In this document: in pieces, positions 34,880 to 46,881 of the stretch | Layout: every line of letters begins with the position of its first letter | Position numbering within the stretch: position 1 is the first letter of the stretch | Assembly: GCA_026214975.1 (NCBI GenBank) | Contig: CM047808.1 | Span: 10,318,267-10,382,266, forward strand | Reading direction: 5' to 3' | From: Gentiana macrophylla | Lineage: Eukaryota > Streptophyta > Magnoliopsida > Gentianales > Gentianaceae | Length of the DNA stretch: 64,000 nt | The notes under the pieces: model-generated | Seen by the model: the letters and a program-made list of their open reading frames with translations, nothing else | Told to the model about the DNA's origin: nothing | The model's database searches: none | Position numbers and translations under genes: made by a program

Positions 34880-37800
34880 TGTTGAAGATAAGATGAAGCA
34901 TGACCGTTAGATTATCATTAAAGGTGTACGGTCTAGATTAGTCCATCTGTACTTAACAGATATTTGTTAGATTCTGTGTCTGTGTAGTATTTATTGTAAG
35001 GGATCGTTTGTACAACGGATAATATGCTTTCATCATTTTCCAAAAATGTATCTATCATTAATTTCCTAAATATTTGTCTTGGTATCAGAGAATAATTGCC
35101 GGAGATGCCGACTCTGCCGGAAACTGGAGCTAGAGTCTTACCCAGCTCCACCGGTCCTATGTCCACCCCTATTTCAACTCCTATTTCCTCGACAATGTCG
35201 GAATCCAGCCACACACCGCCTTCAGGACAAATTACTTCTGTAGCTCCACCAATCTTGTCACCTCCGCCTCTTTCCGGTCACATGGTGTTTGCTCCTGGTG
35301 CACAGGCGTCTTTGGCTCCTGGATCTAGCACTGGTGTCTCTGGTTTTTCAGCTGCCGGACTCTCACCACACATGCAGTTCGGTCAGATCCCACCGGTGGT
35401 TTCATCTCTTCGTGATTCACCATTCCGTCCAGATCTGTATCCGTCCTTAATGCGTTCTCCAGGGTATGGTCTTCTTCCTCCTGCATCTCCTACCCCCTTT
35501 ACAGGACACTTGAATCAAACTTGCAGTGTTAAATTGTCTCGTGACAATTATCTTTTGTGGAAATCCACTGTTTTGCCTATTGTTCGAGGTCACAGACTTG
35601 ATGGTTATCTTTTGGGCACTAAACCCAGGCCTTCTAATCCTTCTGGTGTCCCATTTGCCCTTGGCTATTCTGGTTCTCAAACTCCAGAAGAATGGGATGT
35701 TACAGACTCACTGCTAGTTGGCTGGTTGCTAAGTTCTATGACAGAACAGGCGTTAGTTGAGGTGATTGGATGTGAGACCTCCCATGAAGTCTGGACAACC
35801 TTGGAGACTTTATTCAATAGTCAATCGGAAGCAAGGATGCTGGAATTGAAGAACTCTTTAGCAAAAGCAGAAAAAGGATCCAAATCCATGGCTGACTACC
35901 TTGCACAAATGAAGTCTTATAGTGATAACCTTGCAGCTGCTGGTTATCCAATTACCAGGTCTGAATTGATTCTAGCAGTGTTGGGTGGTCTTGATAGAGA
36001 ATATGAAGCAGCTATTGTCAATATCACTGCTAGAGTTGGGGCACTTACATGGCAAGAAGTGCAGTCACAACTCCTTATTCATGAGAAACTGGTGGCTAGG
36101 TTTCATACTCCAGGAGGCCCTGGTAATGCTGCTGCACACTTAACCTCCTCTGGTCCAAGACCTGGTGGCTATTACAACAACCCTAGGCCTTCAAACAATA
36201 ATGGTGGAAGAGGTAGATGTGGTGGAGGTCAAAGGGGTGGCAGAACTGGTGGTAGAGGCAGGGGTGGAAGAGGAAATCAGAATGCTAATGGTAATGGTAC
36301 CTCTAACACCAGCAAAATGGCCTGCCAACTATGTGGTAAGATTGGTCACACTGCTAATATTTGCTGGCATAGGTTCGAAACTGATTTCAACAATAGCAGT
36401 GCTGGTGACAACAACACTCCCAAACAGATTTCAGCCTTTGTTGCAAGCCCTCAGAATGCTGCTGACAACTCATGGTATCTTGACAGTGGTGCTACTAACC
36501 ATGTCACGTCTGATCTCAACAATCTCCACCTCAGTGCTGGATACAATGGTAATGACACTTTGGCTGTGGGAAATGGTAAGGCCTTGTGCATTGAGCACAT
36601 TGGCACTAGTTCTATTCCCACTACTGTTAAACCCTTAATTCTTAACACACTTTTACATGTTCCTGAAATTACAAAAAATCTCATTAGTGTGTCTAAACTG
36701 ATATCTGATAATGCTATCACTGTTTTGTTTACTGATTCTCTGTGTTATGTGAAGGACAAGAATACAGACCAAATTCTACTCAGGGGTCGTCTCAAGGATG
36801 GATTGTACCAGATGGAGCATCCCAGTTTTAAAGATCAGAGTTCTCTTCACTCCAAAAACTTCAGTTCAAGTGATTCCTCATGCTTTAGTGTGTCTAGGTC
36901 TTCCAAGTCTTTCCCTAAAACTGCCAGTCAGAGTGTTTCTCTTGATACTTGGCATAGAAGGTTAGGTCATTGTTCTGTCAATGTACTGAAACAAGTTTTA
37001 TCTCAATGTAATGCTGTTATTAATGAAAAATTGAATTTCTGTGAAGCTTGCCAGTTGGGAAAAGCACATATGTTGCCTCATTCTCCTTCTGTTTCTCATG
37101 CTAAAAACATGTTTGATTTAGTTCATACTGACATTTGGGGACCTGCCCCTGTCAAGTCCATTGAGGGATACACTTATTATATTCATTTCCTTGATGATCA
37201 CACTAGATATACTTGGGTATATCCACTTAAATTCAAATCTGAGGCTCTAAATGCTTTCCAACAATTCAAAACCTTGGTTCAGAATCAGTTTAGCACCTCT
37301 ATTAAGTCTGTCCAATCTGATTGGGGGGGGTGAATATAGGATTTTTGAACCATATCTTAAAAGTGAAGGGATATTGTTTAGACATTCATGTCCCCATGAC
37401 CACAGTCAAAATGGGAGAGCTGAGAGGAAACACAGACATATCATTGAACTAGGTCTCACCCTTTTAGCTCAAGCATCCATGCCACTTAGATTTTGGTGGC
37501 ACAGCTTTGAATCTGCTGTCAATATGATCAATAATCTTCCCACTAGTGTGTTAAGTCAGAAATCTCCATATGAATGCTTGTACAAGACACAACCTTCTTA
37601 TTCTCTGTTTAGAGTTTTTGGATGTGCAGTCTATCCAAATCTTAGACCCTTTCAGCAAACTAAGTTTCAGTTCCATAGCTCAAAGTGTGTTAACCTGGGG
37701 TTGAGTATGAGTCATAAAGGCTATAAGTGTTTAGATGAGTCTGGAAGAGTGTACATCACCATTAATGCTGTTTTTAATGAAGAAGACTTTCCTTTCCTGA

Positions 37801-40072
37801 ATGGTTTTCTACAGGGTCCCCATAGAGACATTATTCCTATGCCTTCACAGGATCAACCTTCCATGTGCACCCTTCTTGATCAATGGAATTCCACTCATGT
37901 TACTATTCCTGCTGCTGCTGGTACAATCCACCAAGAGGAGCCATCTGAAGTTGCTAGTCCCTCATCACAGGTACAAAAAATGTGCACCACTAAGGAAACC
38001 ACAGGTTCCAGTTCTAATACTCACACACCTGTTGCACAAAGCACACCACCTTCTACACCTACTGTTGTCATACCACATACACCACATACCAACACACCCT
38101 CTCCACAGGACTCTCACAACACCTCTCCTTTGCATCACCATGAGTCTCCTACAGTTTCCAGCACATCCACATCCACTGGCACTGAGTCTCAGGCTGGCCC
38201 TTCTGATCCTCCAACACATCAACATCCTGAAAAAAACCTTGCCCCCTCTCATCCTATGCAAACTAGGGCCAAGGCTGGTATCTTTAAGCCCAAAACCTAC
38301 AGTGTCAGGTGTCTTAATGTCAATACCTTGACATTTCCCACAGAGCCTTCAAGTGTGTCAGAGGCATTGTCCAAACCTGAGTGGAAAAGTGCTATGGCAG
38401 AAGAGTATAAGGCCCTAATGCAGAATCATACCTGGGATTTGATCCCACCACCAGCAAAACAAAACATAGTGGCAAATAGATGGGTATTCAAAGTGAAGCT
38501 TCATCCTGATGGGAGTGTTCTCAAATATAAGGCTAGGTTGGTAGCCAAGGGATTCTTGCAAAGCTATGGAATCAATTTCACAGAGACATTCAGTCCTGTG
38601 GCTAAGTCTGGAACTATCAGAGTTATCTTAGCAGTTGCAGTGTCTATGAATTGGCCTATTCACCAGATAGACATCAACAATGCATTCCTTAATGGTCCTC
38701 TTAAGGAGCCAGTGCTGATGTCTCAACCAGAGGGGTTTGTAGATCCTACAAGACCACACTATGTGTGTAAATTGAATAAAGCTTTATATGGGTTGAAACA
38801 GGCTCCCAGAGCCTGGTTTGAAGCACTAGCAGGACAATTGAAGCTGTGGGGTTTTGTTCAAGCTGTTTCTGATATATCCTTGTTCACTTATAAAACACCT
38901 AAGCAAGTGTTGTATGTCTTGATTTATGTTGATGACATACTAATCACAGGAAACTCCCCTGATCTGATCAACAGGTTTGTGCAACAGCTCAACAACAAAT
39001 TTGCCCTTAAAGATCTTGGACCAGTCTCACACTTTTTAGGGATGCAAGTCTTCAGAGATAGTTCTGGCCTCTATTTGAACCAGTCCCACTATGCTATTCA
39101 ACTGCTGCAAAGGCTTGGCCTGGATCATCTTAAAGGTTGTTCAACACCTATGACTGCTGGAATAAATTTGAAACCAAAGCAAGGTACCCCTCTGTCTGAT
39201 CCTAAAATTTATAGAAGTGTTATTGGAGGCTTGCAGTATCTTACCCTAACTAGACCAGACATTACATTTGCTGTCAACTGCTTAAGTCAATTTATGCAAG
39301 AACCCTATTCTGATCATTGGACAGCCTTGAAAAAATTGTTGAGATATGTTAGTGGTACACTGAACTTCAGCTTGCATTTTAAACCATCTCATAGCTTTCA
39401 TTTGACTGGGTTTACTGATGCTGACTGGGCAGTCAGTTCCTTTGATAGACGTTCTGTTGGTGGCTATTGTGTGTATGTTGGTGACTCCTTGGTGTCTTGG
39501 AGCTCTAAGAAGCAAGGAATAGTGTCAGTCAGCACTGAGTGCGAATCTGAGCTCCTCTTGACTGTCTGCAGAAATGAAGTGGCTCCAACAACTAATGACT
39601 GAGTTATTTCTGGGATTCCTAGGGCTTGGTGTGACAACACAGGAGCTACATCTTTGGCTCACAACCCAGTGTACCATGCCAGGACCAAACATATAGAGGT
39701 TGATATACATTTCATCAGAGATCAGGTGTTAGCAAAACAGCTGCAGGTTCTGTATGTACCATCCTCAGAACAAATAGCAGACAACATGACTAAAGCCCTG
39801 CCTCCTTCCTCTTTCACACACTTTCGAGACAAACTCAATGTAGCAACTGCACCATTTCGTTTGAGGGGGGCTGTTGAAGATAAGACTGAAGCATGACCGT
39901 TAGATTATCATTAAAGGTGTACGGTCTAGATTAGTCCATCTATACTTAACAGATATTTGTTAGATTCTGTGTCTGTGTAGTATTTATTGTAAGGGATCGT
40001 TTGTACAACGGATAATATGCTTTCATCATTTTCCAAAAATGTATCTATCATTAATTTCCTAAATATTTGTCT
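34880..40072 (+). mobile_element. Copia element A, nearly intact
   Basis: LTRs at 34,880-35,079 and 39,872-40,072 (about 200 bp) differ by one substitution and one indel. The 5-bp target duplication ggtaa is at 34,875-34,879 and 40,073-40,077. The primer site tggtatcagag (initiator tRNA-Met) starts at 35,080, and a purine tract ttgagggggg precedes the 3' LTR. LTR ends are TG...CT rather than TG...CA. The full gag-pol is present with two frameshifts. Confidence 0.95.
35105..39896 (+). pseudogene. Copia A gag-pol polyprotein (two frameshifts)
   Basis: Drives element replication and insertion. In order: gag with the UBN2-type region (NYLLWKSTVLPIVRGHRLDGYL); a Gly/Arg-rich stretch; CCHC knuckle CQLCGKIGHTANIC (about 36,325); protease WYLDSGATNH (about 36,475); pre-integrase WHRRLGHCS...CEACQLGKAH; integrase HTDIWGPAP; reverse transcriptase with [17 protein letters not shown] and YVDDILI (about 38,925); RNase H TDADWAVSSFDRRS. 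One extra T before a G-run at about 37,322 and an indel near 39,545-39,575 break the frame. The last codons run through the purine tract into the 3' LTR. Confidence 0.88.
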
Positions 40073-40077
40073 GGTAA

Positions 40078-40759
40078 GCTAAGGATCTAATTTCTTTGAT
40101 GGGTTCTCATTTTCTTCTGATTTTCAACCTTTAAGCTCTGGATTCAATGGATTTCTGATCCATTTACGAAGCCGTTGATTCATCCTACTATAATCTTGAT
40201 GATACTCTGCCTTTATCAACCATAGATCTTTGAACATCACAATGTAGCGGTATTGTGTCACTAGGTATTTGTAAATCGTTGGATGAACCGATTGATTGAT
40301 ACGAGTCTCAATTTTGTTGAAGAGATGGTCAATTTTGTTATAAATCTCGCACGTTGTGACTTCTTTTGGTTATTAATACAAAATATTCACTTTTTGACAG
40401 AGGATGGGCATTTTGCTTTTTTGATTCATGGATCGGCTTATAAAACGTTACGCTGTATATAACTTTTGATCTTTGTGTGATGTGCTCATAGTTGTTTCTT
40501 GAGTTTTCAAGGTACATGTTCCGATGTTCGTTCTCCAACATACGGTAAATTTAATTTCTACTACTATATTCATGCAGTTGATTTCATTATTGTTACTTAT
40601 CCGGCCAATTTCTAGGTTATCTTTACTTTGTCTTCATTATTTGTTGTGACTTTTCACTGGATCTTATTTAATGTTCATTATAATTGTAAGAAGATTTCAC
40701 CATGTTCATTTGCATTGCAGCTAACTTATATTTGTAAATTTACATTGATGTGTTGTGTG
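40078..40759. other. Non-coding DNA between Copia A and Copia B
   Basis: AT-rich, no protein recognised. It probably continues at 52,364 once Copia B is set aside. Confidence 0.4.
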
Positions 40760-41141
40760 AAAAGAAAAGGAAGAAAATAGGTTTTGTTTTATTAATTTCT
40801 CACAACTTACAAAACACACCAAAACTACTAATATATAGTATTACAAAAGAACATGTGCCTAATGCATTATATGCACATGTCGAAAATCTTCTTGATCTTC
40901 TACATAAATGCTCAAAATATTCGACTATTATTCACATGTGCATAAGAGCATTATTTGCACATGTGGTTTATGAGAAAAGGATATTTAAATAAAGTGGTAA
41001 TTATATATTTACCCTTTATTTAAATCTTTTCTTATCACTTGATTATCCCAAAATAAACACATCTTACTTAGCCATTATTTGACCGTAACCATATTCCTCT
41101 TAGTCAACTCAACACTTAACACCTTATAACTCCCAAACACC

Positions 41142-42691
41142 TTATACCACCGCACAATTCCCTTTGTATATGACACTTTCCTCTTTTGCACAGGTATTGC
41201 CATTTTGATAGCTTTCAGACTTTACATCTTCATCTTCATCATTTCTAATAGCCCCCTTCAAACTTGGCTGGGGGAGGAGGCCAAGTTTGGGAGCACAAAA
41301 TCGAAGGGTAGATTTGGACATGGGTTTAGTGAAGATGTCGGCAATTTGAGAAGAAGTGGGAATGTGCATAGTGATGAGCTGACCTCGAGCAACCTGTTCA
41401 CGGACGAAATGATAGTCAAGTTCGATGTGCTTACTTCGAGCATGCAGAACTGGATTCACAGAAAGATACAGCGCACTTAGGTTATCGCAGCAAAGGATGG
41501 GCGGTTTGGAAGTCGAAACACCCAATTCACGGAGGATGTAGGTAAGCCAAACTAATTCAGCAGCTGTATGGGCCATTGAGCGATACTCTGCTTCAGTGCT
41601 AGAACGAGAGACGGTGTGTTGTTTCTTAGCACACCAAGAGATGAGATTTCGACCAAGAAATGTACAATACCCAGTAGTAGAACGTCGGGTCAACGGGCAA
41701 CCTGCCCAATCCGCATCAGAATAAGCAGATAGCTGGAGTGGTGACTGGGAAACGAGGGAGATGCCTTGAGACAGAGTTCCTTTTACAAACCGCAAAATTC
41801 GTCGAACCCAGGTAAGATGGTGTACTGCTGGTGTTTGCATAAATTGTGATACAAAATTGACACTGTATGCTAGGTCAGGGCGTGTAATAGTGAGGTATTG
41901 TAGAGCTCCAACCAAGCTTCGATAGAGTTTAGGATCTGTAAGTAAAGTAGGGGTAGTAGGATGCGTGAGTTTTGAGTCCAGGGGTGTGGAGATAGGTTTG
42001 CAATCCAACATTTGAGCCCTGTCCAGGATAGTATGAGCATAATGAGTCTGGCATAGATGAAGTCCTGTTGATGTGTGCTGAATTTGAACACCCAAAAAAT
42101 GTTGCATTGGGCCTAGATCTTTCATGGCAAACTCCTTGCTGAGTAAGGCAATGAATGAGTCCACAAGAGAAGCTGTAGATCCTGTTAAGAGCATGTCATC
42201 GACATAGAGTAAAAGCACTAGAGTTTGATTGTTAGTATGACAGACAAACAAAGACGGATCAGATAAGCTACAATGAAACCCATAATGCAATAGAAAAGTA
42301 CTAAACCTATCAAACCAAGCTCTAGGAGCCTGTTTGAGGCCATAGAGAGCCCTGTGAAGCTTGCACACATGAGTAGGGAAATTAGGGTCAGGTAGACCAG
42401 GTGGTTGGTCCATGTAAATGTCTTCAGTGATGTATCCATGGAGAAAGGCATTTTTGACATCTAGCTGCTTTACAGGCCAGTGAAAGTGTAAGGCAACACT
42501 GAGAATCAGTCTAATAGTGCCAGGTTTAATGACAGGTGAGAAAGTCTCAAGGTAGTCCACACCATCTATCTGGAGATAACCTTTGGCCACCAGTCTAGCT
42601 TTAAGTCTGTCCAGCATCCCATTAGCCTTAAGTTTAGTCTTAAAGACCCATTTTGAACCAATGACATGCATTCCAGGAGACCTAGGGACAA
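41142..42691 (-). CDS. Copia B pol, C-terminal part (reverse transcriptase, RNase H)
   Basis: Continues the polyprotein beyond the nested insertion with [15 protein letters not shown], then [42 protein letters not shown] and YVDDMLLTG, with RNase [32 protein letters not shown] and the tail [16 protein letters not shown]. The frame matches the N-terminal part when the insertion and one 5-bp duplication are discounted. It reads through the purine tract and ends about 110 bases inside the 3' LTR. Confidence 0.88.
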
Positions 42692-42696
42692 GGGTC

Positions 42697-44613
42697 TGAT
42701 GGGAGTCAAATTGACTATCATTTACTATGTGATTATACCCCGTTTATACCTCGTTTTATGTGTTTCCGGAGACATTTGGTTGTATTTTGATGTATTTACA
42801 CCTTGGTTATCATTTCGGGACCTAGGACGTAAAGTCCGGGATTTTCGGTCTTTTTCGGTGTAATTTACTATACTCTCGGTCACCCTAGTGTCCTGTAGGG
42901 ATTACGTGTGGTATTTGTTGTGATTAAATACAGGTATTAGGTGTTCGAGAAGGCCGGAATGCGAGTTACGAGGATTGGAACGTGTGCCCGAAGCTTAAGC
43001 GTTCAAAGCGGATCAAAGCGTGGTGGTACTACAACCATACTTTCCACTGATCTGCATTTTTATCCACCTTAGAGGCATTTTATGGGCTGGACATCTTCAT
43101 GAAAGTTGTAGACAATTGAATCAGCTTTCCAACGCAACTTGAATCACTCGATTCGGAGGTCTACACGCAAAGTTATGACTGATTTACTGAAGGTGTGTCG
43201 AGACAGGCAAGTTCTTTGATCGAATTTGTGAAGGAAATAATCTGACGGGCGGGCGCCCGTCACCACAGGCGCCCGCCTGTGAGTCGAATCTGGGAAAAAA
43301 TACCTTAAATATCCCCATTTGGATCTAGATCAAAAACCTTCTTCCCCAACTCGTTTTTACGCACTTTTCATTGTTTTCTTAGCTTAGATCAATTTTGTAC
43401 ATAGTTTAGCTTAGTTTAGTTGTATGTTATTGTAATCCAAAGATCGGTGCTCTTGGCTATTGCTATTTCGACTTGGATTTCGTTTTCACTACGGACTTTC
43501 TTCATCTCGATCTCCATACTTGGTATTTTGATTTCTTGTTTCGATCTTTTATGCTTGTTCAATTTCATGTTAATTCCTTGTATTTTGCTTAGATTAATGA
43601 GTAGCTAATCCGTTTTATAGCCGAGATATGTGATAGCCTTCGAAATCGAATCCTTAGCTCGTTGATTGAAGTGTTTTGATGTTATGATTGTTAGATTCTC
43701 GGTGTTGTTATAGTTCTAGAACTTATGTTTAACGATGGTTGTTGAATTAGCTTCTCAATAATCGTATCACACACATCACTCTTGAGAGTTGTTCGAGAGA
43801 GAGGGTGTGGGAAAAGGTATCTAGGTTCGCAAGGTAAAAACGGGGACGGGTTTTAGGTCGTGAATTCAGGCCCAGCGCTCATCGGTGTTTTATTATCGAC
43901 ATAGTAGCTTGAATGTGGTAGTTTAGATTAGTGTAGTCTAGTGTTAGATCCCGGGTCGAACTATGAAGTGCGGGTGGGTCTTGAGCCAAGCGATGACAAG
44001 TTGTCTCACGGAGTCTTTCGGGATGACCATGGATTAGGTAAAGCCCGGTTTCTTTGCTTTGACACATTCAAGTTAAGATGCTCGGTGTAAAGACGTTGAT
44101 GAGTATCGGGGTAGTAACCGATCGAGTGATTTCGGGTTTGTTTCTTCTGCGAGGTTTATATCGTTGTTAACGAGCGTCTCATAGATCGTGAGACCGTGTC
44201 GGGTCGATTAAATCCGGTCGGATTTGTTGAATTCGACATAGGAAACTAGGTTGTTGAAATTGGCGCTTAGTTTCGGAAATAGGAGGCGACACCCTTCAAC
44301 GATGCCGAGAACATTAGAGTTTGTCGAAACACTTCCGAAACGCGAGTTACGGTTAGAGAGTAGTTGATTGGATCATAGCTCGGCTATCTTTTTTATATAG
44401 TTTAAAATCTTTGTTTTGTGTATATTTTAGTGTGTAGAACCGGTGATCGACAAATCACCACGTTCAATATTTGTGTTGACCTAAACTAGGAGCAGACCGA
44501 CTTTGGTACTCGACCAGATTCCCTGTGGGATACGACCTTGACTCACCAATTCTAGGCTCTGATTGACCCGGTACAATCGCCGGTGAGATTGGACACTTAG
44601 AAAAGGCCGATCA
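42697..44613 (+). repeat. 5' LTR of the nested gypsy-type element
   Basis: Contains a GC-rich inverted motif (acgggcgggcgcccgt, about 43,247-43,262). Its U5-like end shares the gatacgacc...gacccggta stretch with the LTR fragments in the large inverted repeat. Confidence 0.92.
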
Positions 44614-46881
44614 AGTTTTCTGGCGCCGTTGCCGGGGAATCCGGTTGATATCTTGTAAGTTAGTTGAGTTCTTAGGATTAGGTCGTTTTTCTTATTTGTT
44701 TTTTTTTATGTATAGTTTATTTTATTTTGTTTTTGTTGAAGTGTCACACCATCAACTCTGGTAGTGGTAGTGACTTGATACCGTGATTGTGTTCGTGTTG
44801 TTTCCTTGGTTTGCAGTTAATAGATCCTTCGGGGAAAGTGAGTTCGTTGTTCTGTGCAATGGACTCATCGAACAAATCGTGGTGGTGGGGATTGAGCCCC
44901 GTATTTCTCATATTTCATTTTCAGGGGGTGCTCAATTCCTACGATTTTGGTGAGGAGATGCAAAGGTTTGCTCTCCTGCTGTACAACTATCCTTGACCTA
45001 GTTGGGGTAGAAAGTCGAAGTGAGGACTATAAACTCGAGAATGTACTTTTATTGCTTTTCTCTCCCTCGTGTTTCACTTGTGTTTCTTTAGTTTGTATTT
45101 TGATACTTCGGGTAATTTTTGATGTAATATAACCCGAAGAAGTGTGTTTTGGGGGGGCTAGTTTTTGGTGTTTTTGGTTTTGATAAGCTGTGGTGATCCG
45201 TCTAGTTTCATTTCGATATCTCCATACCTGTGTATTCTTGGATGTTGTGTTGCTTGTTGATATTAGCACAGGTACCCTGGGAGGACTTTCTACGGATGCC
45301 ACATGATCGTACTCGCACCATTTTCCGGTTGTAAGCTAACTTTTCTACCCTTATCCTTTGTGTTTCATTTTAAAGTAGGGGGTGGTTAGTTTAGCTTAAA
45401 TGTCCCGTATTCATGTCGAATGAGTTATACTTAGCGATTGTTATCCCTTTAGTTTAAATGAGTCAGATTCTGAGAATTTTGATGGCTTTGACATTCATTC
45501 TGATACATCGAGCCTTCGATATTGTTTTGGTAAACATCTAGTTATTGTATATATGTATTTCATTCGAGTTGAGATCTTGTATTGAGAATCGAATAGTTCT
45601 ATCACGTTAACCGACTTCATGAATCACCTTGACTAGTGAGCGATTATGGTAGCTATTAATGACCCGGTTACCTAGAACTTATATTAGTAAGTAACTCGAG
45701 GCGAAATAGAAAGGTCGGTCTTGGTTAGTGCGGGATGACGGTTATGGCATTTCTTTGACCCGATCGAGCCAAATTCCATCCCTTATTTGTATATCCTCGT
45801 TCCCCTCTAAGCCTTTGTAGGGTGGTTAGACCGCCACCGAACTAACCTTTTGTGCTACTAACTCATAATTACCAATGCCCTTAGCTTTTATTACGGTCTA
45901 CGTTTCCTTGACCACCTTGCAAGATTGAGCTTATTGTTTTCACATTTTCTGATATGGTGTGGGGTGGTGGAGTGGCGTATCTTTCGAGTGGTGTCGGTAA
46001 AAATGAGTATATCCCGGAGGAGGTGGAATTATGTGGCGTTCGGCCTTTGATCGTTTTGTGGTGTTGTGTTGAAAAAAAAAAATGAGAAGAAAAGAAAGCG
46101 AGGGAAAGAAGAAAAAAAAAAAAGGGTTGTACATGTATATATAAATATGAGTTCAGAATTTGCCATAAATGGCCTTGTGTTTTGTAGTTGTGATGTTAGC
46201 GATGGGAACTTCTTCTAATCTAGTACGGAGAAGGAGATGATGTTGTGTTCTTAAGTGGTTTGTTCCTGGTTGACGAGCTTAGGTATGAACTAGACTTGGA
46301 TACGACGTATGTCTCAAACTTGTGGAATGATGTGGAGAGGTGGAAGGTTGGATGAATTATAGGTTGAAATTCGTTTGATGGTTTGTACTATTCGAGCGAG
46401 CATCCTTATGAGGAGTTGAGTCTTCCGTTGCTACGAAGGGAAGAGCTTCGGTTTTAGTGTTTGATGTCTGATTAAGCTCACTTGCACTTTCTACTTTCTA
46501 TATTATCGTAAATATCCCTTTCGTTAGCCCCAACCCTAGCCTAACGTTATAACCCTTCAAGTCCTGCCTGACCCTACTAGACTTTGATTGACCTCGATTA
46601 GTGGAGATGTTTATGAAGTATAAGCCTATGGTGTAACCTCGGTACATTATACGTCTATAATCTAAACCGGTCGTTGGTGATAAATGTCGAATAAGCTATA
46701 TACACACACACATTCTTTTCTCGATACAAGGTAGAGCTCGAGTTTTATGCATTTATATCAATTACTTGTGTTTTATCATTTCAATACTATAGACTTAATG
46801 TATGATAGCAATGTTGACTCCATCTTTATTTTTGAATCGCTCATTTTTGCTCGAGGCGAGCAAACGCTAAAAGGGGGTAGT
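44614..46881 (+). other. Non-coding interior of the nested gypsy-type element
   Basis: Holds the primer site at its start and the purine tract at its end. Frames are short and match no gag, protease, reverse transcriptase or integrase motif. An A/G-rich stretch lies at 46,070-46,120. Confidence 0.8.

Noticed and set aside
40550..40575. Helitron 5' end at tctactactatattc
   Set aside because: Resembles a TC start, but the preceding base is T instead of the expected A, and no second copy is available to confirm.
41205..41480. Plus-strand open frames inside Copia B (also at 49,063-49,743 minus and 36,165-36,638 plus)
   Set aside because: Out-of-frame shadows of the strongly supported gag-pol frames.
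44787..45132. Small proteins encoded inside the nested gypsy-type element
   Set aside because: Short frames without domain, codon pattern or start context; not preserved as a longer unit.
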